This document shows, one piece after another, positions 7,660-16,647 of a stretch of DNA of 36,004 nt (position 1 is its first letter; each line of letters opens with the position of its first letter). Source of the DNA: Candidatus Gastranaerophilales bacterium (GTDB lineage Bacteria > Cyanobacteriota > Vampirovibrionia > Gastranaerophilales > Gastranaerophilaceae); assembly GCA_944324475.1 (NCBI GenBank), contig CALUWK010000017.1, forward strand, positions 1 to 36,004, read 5' to 3'. The translations under genes were made by a program, and so were the position numbers. The notes beneath the pieces are model-generated. The model was not told where the DNA came from and searched no databases. It saw nothing but the letters and a program-made list of their open reading frames with translations.

Positions 7660-9016
7660 TTCGTTCACCTTTTTTAAATAAAATAACTGTTTCAATATGA
7701 TAAGTATAAGGAAAAAGATCAACCCCTTGAATAAATTCAGGTTCAAATTCAAAATTTCTTATTATCTCCATGTCCCTTTTAAGAGTAATCGGATTGCAAG
7801 ATACATAAATAATATTTTTTGAAATTTTTACTATATCCTCAAGACTTTCTTTGTCACAACCACTTCTTGGCGGATCTAAAATTGTATAATCAAAAATTTT
7901 ATTCTCATTCCTAAAAATTTTAAATTGTTTTTTAGCATCATTACTAAATATTTCATAATTTTTTATACAATTTAATTCATAATTTTCCTTTGCCATTTGA
8001 GTAGCATTTTGATTTTCTTCAACAAGAACTATTTTTTTAGCTTTATTACCCGCAAATATTCCAATAGCACCAACCCCACCATATGCATCCAAGATAGTTG
8101 AATTTTCTTTTATATTTTCCTTTACAACATTAAACAATTCAAAAGCAGAATAAGGATTAACCTGAAAAAAACTAACTGCGCCAATTTTAAAAATTTTATC
8201 TCCCAATTTCTGCAAAATAAAATCTTCGCCTAAAATTTTAATCGTTTTTTCTCCTAAAATACTATTAGTATTTTTTTCATTGAAATTAACGAAAAACCCC
8301 TTTATATTTTTAAATTCTTCAGATATTTTTCTAGCAAAATCTAATACATCATTTTTATATAATTTAAATTTTTTTTCGTTAATATTCAAAACAAAAGTTA
8401 AAATAATTGAATTATCAGATGAACTTATTCTGGCTATAACATTTTTTAAAAGTCCATTTTGTTTTTTTTCATCATAACAATCAAATATATTATTATTTCG
8501 AATAAAATCAGCTATTTTATTCATTATTTGAGGGTGCATACAACAAAATTTTATATTTGTAATTTCATGAGAATTTTCTTTAAAATAACCAATTAACACC
8601 CTTTTTGAATTTTTAGTCTGCCTTACAGGAAATTGAACCTTATGTCTATATTCCTTTGTTTTAGAACTTTTTATTATAGGTAAAATTATACCTTTTTCAT
8701 TTTTAAAAATATCTTTTAAAATTTCTTCCTTTAATTTAATTGAATAATTATAATCACAAATTTGCATCTGACAACTACCACAGGCATTATACAAAGCGCA
8801 AAATGGCTTAATTCTTTTATCTGAAGGTTCTACTATCTCAACAATTTGACCTCTTGCGAAATGCTTATTTATGGAAATAATTTTAATTTTAATTTTCTCA
8901 TCAGGAAGACTATTTTTAACAAAAATTACAAACTTTTTCTCCCCAAAACGACATAAACCCTCGCCAGTCGGAGTTATTTTTTCTATGTCGACTATAATTT
9001 CATCATTTATTTTCAA
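7646..9016 (-). CDS. 23S rRNA (uracil-5-)-methyltransferase, RlmD/RlmCD type
   Basis: This SAM-dependent m5U methyltransferase of 456 residues starts at TTG 9016, directly at the TRAM domain (ITPTGEGLCRFG). Cys73, Cys79 and Cys82 (FCALYNACGSCQ) plus Cys158 or Cys159 fit the 4Fe-4S site of RumA-family enzymes. The SAM motif is ILDAYGGVGAIGIFA, with Gly where many relatives have Cys (YCGVG). TILDPPRSGCDKE and YVSCNPITLKRDM give the catalytic Asp-Pro-Pro-Arg and nucleophilic Cys motifs. The stop of the upstream gene overlaps the start (TTGA), suggesting translational coupling. Which uridine (747, 1939 or both) is modified cannot be told. Confidence 0.87.
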   Translation of the reverse strand: MKINDEIIVDIEKITPTGEGLCRFGEKKFVIFVKNSLPDEKIKIKIISINKHFARGQIVEIVEPSDKRIKPFCALYNACGSCQMQICDYNYSIKLKEEILKDIFKNEKGIILPIIKSSKTKEYRHKVQFPVRQTKNSKRVLIGYFKENSHEITNIKFCCMHPQIMNKIADFIRNNNIFDCYDEKKQNGLLKNVIARISSSDNSIILTFVLNINEKKFKLYKNDVLDFARKISEEFKNIKGFFVNFNEKNTNSILGEKTIKILGEDFILQKLGDKIFKIGAVSFFQVNPYSAFELFNVVKENIKENSTILDAYGGVGAIGIFAGNKAKKIVLVEENQNATQMAKENYELNCIKNYEIFSNDAKKQFKIFRNENKIFDYTILDPPRSGCDKESLEDIVKISKNIIYVSCNPITLKRDMEIIRNFEFEPEFIQGVDLFPYTYHIETVILFKKGERNERN

Positions 9017-9336
9017 TACTTAAAATACCTATCAAAATCTACATCATCAAAAGAACATAAAAGTTGATAAATTTCATCTTCTTCATTTAACCTTTGATAA
9101 TTATATTCATCAAAACGCCAATATTTTGGATTTAAACCTGAACATCTTATAATATCATGATCATATAAAAGTTTAAGCTTTTTTTTAACAATACTAATAT
9201 CAATTCCTACCCTTTTAGCTAATTCAACAGCAGTTATTCCCTCAGGATTTGAATACTTTTCAGGGGTTAAGAACATAAGCTCTAACCCTACTTGTTTTAA
9301 ATCTTTATCTTCGTTTTCATAATCGTATTCAAACAT
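9013..9336 (-). CDS. Small winged-helix-like protein
   Basis: The 107-residue acidic protein contains a recognisable helix-turn-helix: ITAVELAKRVGIDISIVKKK followed by LKLLYDHDIIRC and a YWRFDEYNY wing. It could be a small regulator or a structural winged-helix domain. It starts the operon leading to the rRNA methyltransferase, gmhA and the glyoxalase-like gene, and overlaps the methyltransferase start. Only 37 bp separate its ATG from the divergent ATG at 9374, and TATTAT lies 6 nt before its start, so a leaderless mRNA is likely. Specific role unknown. Confidence 0.65.
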   Translation of the reverse strand: MFEYDYENEDKDLKQVGLELMFLTPEKYSNPEGITAVELAKRVGIDISIVKKKLKLLYDHDIIRCSGLNPKYWRFDEYNYQRLNEEDEIYQLLCSFDDVDFDRYFKY

Positions 9337-9373
9337 GCTTTAATAATACCTTAAATTATGCTAATATTTAAGT
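9337..9373. promoter_or_regulatory. Compact divergent promoter region with two near-start -10 boxes
   Basis: The 37 bp between the ATGs at 9336 (minus) and 9374 (plus) hold TATTAT 6 nt before the minus start and TAATAT (9362-9367) 6 nt before the plus start. Neither gene has a ribosome binding site. The -35 elements are weak and would overlap the opposite gene. Confidence 0.5.
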
Positions 9374-9652
9374 ATGAAAAAAATCATTTTGTATGTATTT
9401 TTCTTATTTTTCACTGTAGTACCTTCTTTTGCCATTAATTTTGGTTCATATAGGAGCGAAACAGATTATGGTTTAATAGACGGCTTTAAATGGAATTTCT
9501 TTAATCGAGAAAAAGGACAACCTCTTGTTCAAATAAAATCAGAAACAAAAGAAGAACAAGAAAGAATTGAAAAAGAAAAAAATAAACCAAAAGAAGAACA
9601 AGATGACGTGCAATTATACAGATTTATGACTGATGATATTGTTGTATATTAA
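9374..9652 (+). CDS. Small secreted protein of unknown function
   Basis: The 92-residue product has a clear Sec signal peptide (MKKIILYVFFLFFTVVPSFA, cleavage after SFA). The mature part starts INFGSYRSETDYGLIDGFKW, then has a Lys/Glu-rich helical stretch (about residues 56-77) and ends RFMTDDIVVY. No known domain is visible. It lies immediately upstream of the flagellar operon on the same strand but has its own promoter, and the fliF promoter lies after it. A periplasmic role is inferred from the signal alone. Confidence 0.7.
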   Translation: MKKIILYVFFLFFTVVPSFAINFGSYRSETDYGLIDGFKWNFFNREKGQPLVQIKSETKEEQERIEKEKNKPKEEQDDVQLYRFMTDDIVVY

Positions 9653-9678
9653 ATTTTAATTACAAACTCTTAACATTA

Positions 9679-9728
9679 TTGAAATTACATTTAAGTAATA
9701 TATTATATTATTGGGGAGTATTCTACTC
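9679..9728 (+). promoter_or_regulatory. Promoter of the fliFGHI operon with a 5' stem-loop
   Basis: TTGAAA (9679-9684), a 16-nt spacer and TATTAT (9701-9706) form a sigma-70-like promoter. The predicted start near 9713 is followed at once by GAGTA-TTC-TACTC (9716-9728), a perfect 5-bp stem with a 3-nt loop at the 5' end of the mRNA. No sigma-28 or sigma-54 flagellar promoter is evident. Confidence 0.6.
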
Positions 9729-9757
9729 GGATATTGAATTAGTAATGGATAAAATCT

Positions 9758-11524
9758 GTGAATGAACATGTTAAATTATTAATCGAAGATATTAAGAGAC
9801 TTTGGTTAAAGCTAGATATAAATCAAAAATTTTCAATCGCCGCACTTTTAGTTGCCATGTTTGTTGTGGGCATATTTTTTATAGTAAAAGCAACAGAACC
9901 AAATTGGACAGTTTTGTATTCTGATTTAAGCAAAGAAGATGTTGCAGCTATAACAGAAAGTTTCAAAAAAAGTGGTCATGCATACAAACTTTCAGAAGAT
10001 AAAACAGCAATTTTAGTAAGAAATCAAGACAAAGAAGATTTAAGATTTTTTGTTGCAGAAAACGATTTAATTCGTGATACAACTGGCGGATTTGAACTTT
10101 TAGATGATTTACAGCTAGGATCTACTGATTTTAAAAATAAACTTACTAAACAAAGAATTTTTCAAGGTGAACTAACACGCTCAATAGAAAAAATAAATGG
10201 GGTTTCAAAAGCAAGAGTACAATTAGCAGAACCTGAACGTTCAATTTTTTCTGATGAGGATGAAGAACCATCAGCAAGTGTTGTTTTAATATTAGAACCC
10301 AATGTAAAATTAAAACCAAGCCAAATTCTTGCAATTAAAAATCTCGTTGCATATTCAGTTCCAAGATTAACAAACGACAGAGTGTTTTTAACAGACCAAT
10401 TTGGAAATGTATTGTCTGAAGATGTTTCTAAAAATTCTTCTGATATGCAAAGCTACAGAACTAATTTTGAAAAAGAAGCCGCTAAAAAAATTAAAGATAC
10501 TCTTGAAACAATAATGGGAAAAGATAATGTCTCCGTTCAAGTTTCTACTGTTATGGATTTCAATCAAACAAGAGCAACAATAGAAAGCTACACTCCAAAC
10601 AAAGATAGCGATTCAGGAATTGTTATCTCCCGTCAAGGCGAAAAAGAAATATATTCAAATCCAAAAGATTTACCAAGCAACCAAAAACAAAAAGAAATTA
10701 ATAACAATCCTAACCAAACACAAGCTCAAATAAACGCACAAAATCAAATGGATAATATTAACGCAGCACAAAACGAAAATCAGACACTTAACCAAGCACA
10801 AGGAGCATCTGCCGCACAAGATGTTAGCGAATTACCTCTAAATCAAACTCCTGCAAAAACTACTAACTATGAAAATGAAAATTACGGATCAAATTCAGAT
10901 GATGTACGAAAATTAAGTTACGAAAAAGAAAAATCGGCAACAACTTACGCTGTAACAAAAGAAATTAAACAAGTAGTATATGCTCCAGGGTCTGTTGTCC
11001 GTATGAGCGTTGCAGTTGCAGTTAATAAAATTTTAACAGATGATGAAAAAGAAGAAATAAAAGCCCTCGTTGCCGCTGCTGCCGGCATGGATTATTCAAG
11101 AGGTGATGTTGTTAGCGTTTCAAGTCTTAAATTCACAGGAATTGACAACTCCGAAGAACTTGAGCGCGATAAACAAAAACAACAAGAATTTATAATGGAA
11201 ATTTTAACATTTATATTCAAAAATGTTTCTCCAGTTTTCATTATTTTAGTTTTAGGACTAATGGCACTTCATAATTTTGGAAATATATTTAAGGCTCCAA
11301 AACCAAAAGAAGAAGAAATAGAAGAAGAAGAACCTGAAGACATTTTACCTTCATTCGACCCTTATCTTGCCTTGCAACAAAATCAAACAAACAATGAAGA
11401 TTTTTATCAACAGGAAATACAATATACTTCAGCAATAGACAAAAAGAAAAGTGAAATTATTAATTCTATTCTCGGAAATCCTGAGGAAGCAGCCAGAATT
11501 TTAACTTCATACATAAAAGAATAA
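9758..11524 (+). CDS. fliF: Flagellar MS-ring protein FliF
   Basis: FliF forms the inner-membrane MS ring that anchors the flagellar rotor and export gate. The 588 residues fit the family. There is a TM helix at about 25-44, the YscJ/FliF ring-building region (about 48-240, including NWTVLYSDLSKEDVAAI), an Asn/Gln-rich disordered segment around 300-350, a second conserved region to about 455, a TM helix at about 486-506, and an acidic cytoplasmic tail ending GNPEEAARILTSYIKE that should bind FliG. The start is GTG at 9758, because a stop lies just upstream in frame and a weak TGGA precedes it. It is the first gene of fliFGHI; fliE, flgB and flgC are not next to it. Confidence 0.95.
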   Translation: MNEHVKLLIEDIKRLWLKLDINQKFSIAALLVAMFVVGIFFIVKATEPNWTVLYSDLSKEDVAAITESFKKSGHAYKLSEDKTAILVRNQDKEDLRFFVAENDLIRDTTGGFELLDDLQLGSTDFKNKLTKQRIFQGELTRSIEKINGVSKARVQLAEPERSIFSDEDEEPSASVVLILEPNVKLKPSQILAIKNLVAYSVPRLTNDRVFLTDQFGNVLSEDVSKNSSDMQSYRTNFEKEAAKKIKDTLETIMGKDNVSVQVSTVMDFNQTRATIESYTPNKDSDSGIVISRQGEKEIYSNPKDLPSNQKQKEINNNPNQTQAQINAQNQMDNINAAQNENQTLNQAQGASAAQDVSELPLNQTPAKTTNYENENYGSNSDDVRKLSYEKEKSATTYAVTKEIKQVVYAPGSVVRMSVAVAVNKILTDDEKEEIKALVAAAAGMDYSRGDVVSVSSLKFTGIDNSEELERDKQKQQEFIMEILTFIFKNVSPVFIILVLGLMALHNFGNIFKAPKPKEEEIEEEEPEDILPSFDPYLALQQNQTNNEDFYQQEIQYTSAIDKKKSEIINSILGNPEEAARILTSYIKE

Positions 11525-11536
11525 GAAAGAAAACAA

Positions 11537-12559
11537 ATGGCAAACATTCGTATAGAAAATATGACACCTACACAAAAAGTTGCAGCTCTTTTAATTACAC
11601 TGGGGCCAACTGCAGCATCCGAAATTATGAAAAATATAGAAGACGATAATGCACTAGAACAAATTACGATTGAAATAGCCGGAATTTCAAAGTTGCCACA
11701 AGAAGTTATTGAAGCAGTAGTAGACGAATTTCACACAGTTTTTCAAGCTTCCTCTATGTTAGCCGCAGGAGGTATGAGCTATGCTCGTGAATTATTAGAA
11801 AAAGCTTACGGAGCAGCAGAAGCGAATAACATATTAAACAGACTTGTAACGATTTTAAATTCAAATCCTTTTCAATTTTTTAATGAAGCAGACCCTGTTC
11901 AGTTGGCAACTTCTTTTCAAAATGAAAACCCGCAGCTAATTGCCCTCATTTTAGCCTATCTAAAACCTGAACAATCAGCAAGAGTACTTAATTGCCTTGC
12001 TCCTAATATTCAACACAAAGTTGCTTTAAAAATTGCACAAATGGAAACCACCAATCCTGAAGTTATATCTGAAGTTGAAAAAATTGTAGAATCCAGATTT
12101 TCAAATGTTGTGGCATCAGACTTTTCTAAAGCAGGCGGCACAAAAACACTTGCAAGCATCTTGAACAGTACAGACAGAGCCACAGAAAAAAATGTTATAG
12201 AAATGATGGAATTAGAAACTCCGGAACTGGCGGAAGATGTCAGAAGTTTAATGTTTGTATTTGAAGATATTATTCAACTTGATGATTCATCTATTCAAAG
12301 AGTTTTAAGAGAAGTTGATTCAAGAGACTTAGCTACATCATTAAAAGGCGCTAAAGAGGAAGTTAAAAACAAAATTTTGAAAAATATGTCAGAACGCGCT
12401 CAAGGTGTACTTTTGGAAGATATAGAATACATGGGCCCTGTAAGAACCAAAGAAGTTCAAAAAGCTCAATCAAAAGTTGTTGGAATTATCAAAGCTCTTG
12501 AAGCAGTTGGAGAAGTTACAATTTATCGCGGAAGTCAAGAGGATGAATTAATTGAGTAA
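11537..12559 (+). CDS. fliG: Flagellar motor switch protein FliG
   Basis: FliG couples the MS ring to torque generation and switching. The 340 residues match the family. The N-terminal domain (KVAALLITLGPTAASEIMKN) binds FliF. The middle domain carries a variant of the EHPQ motif (NENPQLIALILAYL at about residues 132-145). The C-terminal torque helix has the charged residues expected to face the stator (VLREVDSRDLATSLKGA). It starts 12 bp after fliF with a weak AAGAAAG ribosome binding site and overlaps fliH by 8 bp. Confidence 0.96.
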   Translation: MANIRIENMTPTQKVAALLITLGPTAASEIMKNIEDDNALEQITIEIAGISKLPQEVIEAVVDEFHTVFQASSMLAAGGMSYARELLEKAYGAAEANNILNRLVTILNSNPFQFFNEADPVQLATSFQNENPQLIALILAYLKPEQSARVLNCLAPNIQHKVALKIAQMETTNPEVISEVEKIVESRFSNVVASDFSKAGGTKTLASILNSTDRATEKNVIEMMELETPELAEDVRSLMFVFEDIIQLDDSSIQRVLREVDSRDLATSLKGAKEEVKNKILKNMSERAQGVLLEDIEYMGPVRTKEVQKAQSKVVGIIKALEAVGEVTIYRGSQEDELIE

Positions 12560-13526
12560 ATTAAAACCTGATAATATTAATTTTGATGGCGATTTTGTTA
12601 TTGTTAAAACAGATAAAATTGCTACGTCTGACAAAGAATTTGAAATTAATAATATAGAAGAAAATATTTTAGAAAAAGAACATACAGAAGCAAAAAATAA
12701 AGCCGATTTAATAATACAAAATGCAAATAAAGATGCACAAGAAATAATTAAAAATGCTAAAATTCAAGCCGAAAAAATACTAGCGGAAAGCAAAGAGAAA
12801 GCAAAAATTGAAAGCGAAAACATTATTTCAAATGCAAATAAAGATGCGCAAGAAATTTTAGATTCTGCAACCAATAAAGCTAAAAACCTCGAACAGCAAA
12901 CAAAAAAAGAGTCAGAAAAACTTATTGAATCTTCAAAAGAAGAAATTGAAAAAGCAAAAATAGACGCAACCAATGAAGGATACAAAGATGGCTATCAAGA
13001 TGCAAACCAAAAAATTCAAGAAGAATTAGAAGAAAAAATTGAAAACTTAGAAACTTTTTGCAACAATCAATATGAAATAAGAAATAAAGTCTTAAAATCA
13101 GCTTCAAAAGACATTTTAGATATTATAATCAATATTTCAAGAAAAATTTTACACAAAGAAATTGATGCCAATATTTTAGACAAAATAATAAAATCAACAA
13201 TATTACTTTTTGAAAAAAAGGAAAATATAAATATAATTTTAAGCGAAAAATATGCTAAATTATTGTTTGAAATACAAAAAAAATCATTAACCAAAGATAT
13301 AGAATTTGAATTTGAAAATTTCAAACAATATGAAGGCTTTAATATAATTTATAATCCAAAATTTGATGAAGATACAATAATAATAGATAATCTAAAAGAA
13401 CGTTTTGATGCCTCAATTAACTCTCAAATGGACACAATAATAAGAGATATAATGGAGAATACAAAAAACGGACAAATTGAAATTTCTACAGAATATATTG
13501 AAGAAAAATCAAAAAATGAACTTTAA
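12552..13526 (+). CDS. fliH: FliH-like flagellar export ATPase regulator
   Basis: FliH is the peripheral stalk/negative regulator of the FliI ATPase. The 324-residue protein is longer than many FliH proteins because of a long Ala/Lys/Glu coiled coil (about residues 45-180). Its C-terminal region (about 185-310) resembles the FliH/V-ATPase E-subunit fold (SASKDILDIIINISRKILHK). A 37-residue internal duplication is visible around NANKDAQEI. The start is TTG at 12552, inside the end of fliG and preceded by GAGGA. Its position between fliG and fliI supports the assignment; sequence identity alone is weak, as is usual for FliH. Confidence 0.8.
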   Translation: MSKLKPDNINFDGDFVIVKTDKIATSDKEFEINNIEENILEKEHTEAKNKADLIIQNANKDAQEIIKNAKIQAEKILAESKEKAKIESENIISNANKDAQEILDSATNKAKNLEQQTKKESEKLIESSKEEIEKAKIDATNEGYKDGYQDANQKIQEELEEKIENLETFCNNQYEIRNKVLKSASKDILDIIINISRKILHKEIDANILDKIIKSTILLFEKKENINIILSEKYAKLLFEIQKKSLTKDIEFEFENFKQYEGFNIIYNPKFDEDTIIIDNLKERFDASINSQMDTIIRDIMENTKNGQIEISTEYIEEKSKNEL

Positions 13527-14823
13527 AGATTTAAATCAAATAATAAATAATTCAAATACTATCGCAAAAATCGGAAAAATTGTTGAAATAATTGGTTTAA
13601 CAATTGTTGCAGACGGACCAGTGTCTTCAATAGGAGATTTATGCCATATAATTGATGAAAATACTTCCGAAAAAATTTTTGCTGAAGTTGTAGGTTTTAA
13701 AGAAGATAGAGTACTTTTAATGCCTCTTGGCAGCATGGAAGGACTTTGCGCCGGAGCTAAAGTTATTAATACCGGAACCCACATGAAAGTGAAAGTCTCC
13801 GAAACACTCCTCGGAAGAGTATTAGACGGACTTGGAAATCCCATAGATGGCAAAGGTGAAATTGTAGCTGATGAATATTACCCTACAAACGCAAAAATTA
13901 TTAATCCGCTTGAAAGAAAACCTATTGATGAACCTTTATCATTAGGTTTAAGAGCAATAGACGGACTTAATACTATAGGAAAAGGTCAACGAGTCGGAAT
14001 TTTTGCCGGCTCAGGAGTTGGCAAATCCACAACCTTAGCAATGATTGCAAAAAATACAGAAGCTGATATAAATGTTATTGCCCTAATCGGTGAGCGGGGC
14101 AGAGAAGTTAGAGAATTTATTGAAAATACTATGACAGAAAGCGGAATGAAGCGTTCAATTGTTGTTTGTGCGACGTCGGAACAGCCCGCTTTGGTTAAAA
14201 TAAAAGCAAGTTTTGTAGCATGTGCAATAGCTGAATATTTTAGAGATAAAGGCAAAAATGTTCTTTTTATGCTTGATAGTGTTACAAGAATTGCACTTGC
14301 GCAAAGAGAGGTCGGACTAGCCGTCGGCGAACCTCCCGCAACAAGAGGATACACCCCTTCCGTATTTGCATTATTACCCAAATTTTTAGAAAGAGCAGGT
14401 GCTAATAAATTTGGTACTATTACAGGACTTTATACTGTTCTTGTTGAAGGTGATGATATGAATGAACCTGTAGCCGATGCTTCAAGAAGTATATTGGACG
14501 GTCATATTGTACTATCACGTGCTTTAGCCCATAAAAACCATTATCCTGCGATTGATGTTTTAGCAAGCATTTCTCGTGTTATGAACAATATCGTAACACC
14601 TGAACACAGACAAGCAGCAGGCAAAATAAGAAATTTAATGGCAAGTTATGCAAAAAACGAAGATTTAATTAACATAGGTGCTTACGCCAAAGGTTCTGAT
14701 GCATCAGTTGATAAAGCAATTTCTTTAATTGATAAAATTAACGCTTTTTTAATTCAAGATATAAACGACAAAACTGATTTTGAAATCACAAAAAACGAAC
14801 TTATCAACCTTGCAAAAATGTAA
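13516..14823 (+). CDS. fliI: Flagellum-specific ATPase FliI
   Basis: FliI is the cytoplasmic ATPase that delivers substrates to the flagellar type III export gate. The 435 residues match the family. There is an N-terminal beta-barrel domain, Walker A GSGVGKST at about 165-172, LIGERGREVREF, Walker B FMLDSVTR, and QREVGLAVGEPPATRGY typical of FliI/YscN. The ATG at 13516 overlaps the end of fliH; a TTG at 13477 in the same frame is less likely because it would lie deep within fliH. No fliJ follows directly; two WYL regulators do. Confidence 0.95.
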   Translation: MNFKDLNQIINNSNTIAKIGKIVEIIGLTIVADGPVSSIGDLCHIIDENTSEKIFAEVVGFKEDRVLLMPLGSMEGLCAGAKVINTGTHMKVKVSETLLGRVLDGLGNPIDGKGEIVADEYYPTNAKIINPLERKPIDEPLSLGLRAIDGLNTIGKGQRVGIFAGSGVGKSTTLAMIAKNTEADINVIALIGERGREVREFIENTMTESGMKRSIVVCATSEQPALVKIKASFVACAIAEYFRDKGKNVLFMLDSVTRIALAQREVGLAVGEPPATRGYTPSVFALLPKFLERAGANKFGTITGLYTVLVEGDDMNEPVADASRSILDGHIVLSRALAHKNHYPAIDVLASISRVMNNIVTPEHRQAAGKIRNLMASYAKNEDLINIGAYAKGSDASVDKAISLIDKINAFLIQDINDKTDFEITKNELINLAKM

Positions 14824-14870
14824 TATTAAAATATTTAGTTTTCCTATATAATTTTATTCAAGAGGAAAAT

Positions 14871-15776
14871 ATGCAAACTTCATGCACATATAGAATTTTA
14901 TTTTTATTAAAATTATTATCTGAAAAAGATTACACAAAAAAAGAACTTTTAGCCGAGTTTAAAAAAAATGATATTAAAATTTCTAATTCTTCTATAAACT
15001 CGTATATTAACAAATTGAAATTAAACGATATAAATATAAATATTTCAAAAAAGAAAAATGAAAATGTTTACCACTTTAAAAGAAAACCAACACAATTTGA
15101 ATTAACAGAAGCCGAAATTGCCATAATTCATGATATTAAAAAACTTCTTTTTGCTCAAAAAAATTACAACAAAATAAGAAAGGTTGTTCGTTTATTTTGC
15201 AAAATTATTTTTGCAGCAAAAGGTGATGAACTTAAAAGTGATTTGCTTAATTTTGACTATTATTCAAGTTTAAATTGGCTTTTAGTCAGAACTCTTGAAA
15301 ACCATTGTAAAAATAAAGATATTATCTTAATTGACTATATTTTACCCGAAGGAAAAAATAAAAAAATTAAAATTCATGCTGATGATTTGAGAATAGGAGA
15401 TTGGTCAAACAGATTATATCTTTGGGGTTCTATAGATAATTCAAAATATCTTTCTTATATACCTGTCGATAAAATTTTTATGATAGAAAAAATTATTCAA
15501 AAAAATGTTCCTTTTGAAGTATCAAAAGACATTTTAACATATCATATCTCAAAAAATTTATATGAAGAAATAAGTTTAGATAAAAAAGAAAAGCTTATTT
15601 CACTAGATAAAAAAATTGCAATAATCGAACGTCCGCTTGAAGATAATTTCTTTATTATTCAAAGACTTATGTCCTTTTGTCCTGATTTATACTACATTTC
15701 AGATGAAAAAATTAAAAATAAAGTAAAAGAAAAATTGGAAATCCTAAAAGCTTCTTATGAAAAAGAATATGAATAG
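14871..15776 (+). CDS. WYL-domain transcriptional regulator (first of a pair)
   Basis: The 301-residue protein has an N-terminal winged-helix region (about 8-68: YTKKELLAEF and SNSSINSYINKLKL) and a central WYL-like domain at about 145-210. The latter includes IILIDYILPEGKNKKIKIHA, DLRIGDWSNRLYLWGS and YIPVDKI, the pattern of WYL regulators that sense ligands or nucleic acid. A C-terminal extension follows. GAGGAAAAT precedes the ATG, and a TATAAT at 14847-14852 may give it a separate promoter from fliI. It overlaps the next WYL gene by 20 bp. The signal it senses is unknown. Confidence 0.75.
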   Translation: MQTSCTYRILFLLKLLSEKDYTKKELLAEFKKNDIKISNSSINSYINKLKLNDININISKKKNENVYHFKRKPTQFELTEAEIAIIHDIKKLLFAQKNYNKIRKVVRLFCKIIFAAKGDELKSDLLNFDYYSSLNWLLVRTLENHCKNKDIILIDYILPEGKNKKIKIHADDLRIGDWSNRLYLWGSIDNSKYLSYIPVDKIFMIEKIIQKNVPFEVSKDILTYHISKNLYEEISLDKKEKLISLDKKIAIIERPLEDNFFIIQRLMSFCPDLYYISDEKIKNKVKEKLEILKASYEKEYE

Positions 15777-16620
15777 CGAAAATAATACAATAAAAATGTT
15801 GAATCTTTTGATGAATAATTTTTTGTCTAAAGAAGATATTTGCAAACTACTAAATATTAAATTACCAACATTTTATAAATACTTAAAAATCATAAAAGAT
15901 GCCGGTTTTGAAATAGAAAAAAATAATCTTAATTATTCAGCTTCAAAATTTTCCGAAAGTATAAATTATACTTCTCTTGAAACAAGTATTTTTTCTTATT
16001 TGCTTTTTTTATCTGATTCTATGCTTCCAAGTAAAAAAAATAAAATTTTTTATGACGCAATTATGAAAATGCTTTATGTTTCAACAAAAGATGCATACAG
16101 TGAAACAATTAAAAAATTTGAAACATTAAAAAAAAGAGCAAGTGACAATATTTTTAAAGAAAAAATTGAATTGTTACAAAGATATAAAGATGCAAAATAT
16201 TCTCTAAAAATTACACTTCGCTCAGGGAGAGAATATATTTTAACTCCACTGGACTTTTTTTGGCAAAATGAAAAAGTATATTTTTATTTTTTAAACAACG
16301 AAGTTAAAAGAAAAAAAATGATTTCTCTCGAAAAAATAGTAAAAATTATACCAGAAGATAAAATAGAATATATACCGGAAGCAAAAGAAACAATTTTTGA
16401 ACTATATGGAAGACTCGCTAAAATATATGTCTTAAAAGAAAATGAAAGAATAATAGACAATTTTTCAGACAGATTAATTATAGCAAATAGCAATTCTGAT
16501 AAAGACATCTTGTTTAGAAGACTATTACGTTACGATGAACTTTGTAAAATTTTATTTCCTAAAGAAGATGTTGAAAAATTTAAAAAACTAATCAAAAAAT
16601 CTCTTGATAATATAAAATAA
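15757..16620 (+). CDS. WYL-domain transcriptional regulator (second of a pair)
   Basis: The 287-residue protein has an N-terminal HTH (about 10-55: NNFLSKEDICKLLNIKLPT, FYKYLKIIKDAGFEIEK) and a WYL-like domain at about 150-215 (LKITLRSGREYILTPLDFFW, VYFYFLNNE, MISLEKI). It starts inside the preceding WYL gene, at ATG 15757 or possibly 15769, so the two are translationally coupled and probably act as a heteromeric pair, as known for PafB/PafC in actinobacteria. Whether they regulate the adjacent flagellar operon is untested. Confidence 0.72.
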   Translation: MKKNMNSENNTIKMLNLLMNNFLSKEDICKLLNIKLPTFYKYLKIIKDAGFEIEKNNLNYSASKFSESINYTSLETSIFSYLLFLSDSMLPSKKNKIFYDAIMKMLYVSTKDAYSETIKKFETLKKRASDNIFKEKIELLQRYKDAKYSLKITLRSGREYILTPLDFFWQNEKVYFYFLNNEVKRKKMISLEKIVKIIPEDKIEYIPEAKETIFELYGRLAKIYVLKENERIIDNFSDRLIIANSNSDKDILFRRLLRYDELCKILFPKEDVEKFKKLIKKSLDNIK

Positions 16621-16647
16621 TTCAAAGATAATTAAAAAGGTAATAAA

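Noticed and set aside
7660-7752. Longer gmhA start with a hydrophobic N-terminus
   Set aside because: It lies inside the methyltransferase gene; the ATG at 7659 has a good ribosome binding site and begins the conserved protein.
13477-13515. TTG start of fliI at 13477
   Set aside because: It would overlap fliH by 50 bp; the ATG at 13516 fits the normal FliI length and short overlaps.
13986-14381. 131-codon minus-strand ORF within fliI
   Set aside because: It is a shadow of the conserved fliI coding sequence with no independent support.
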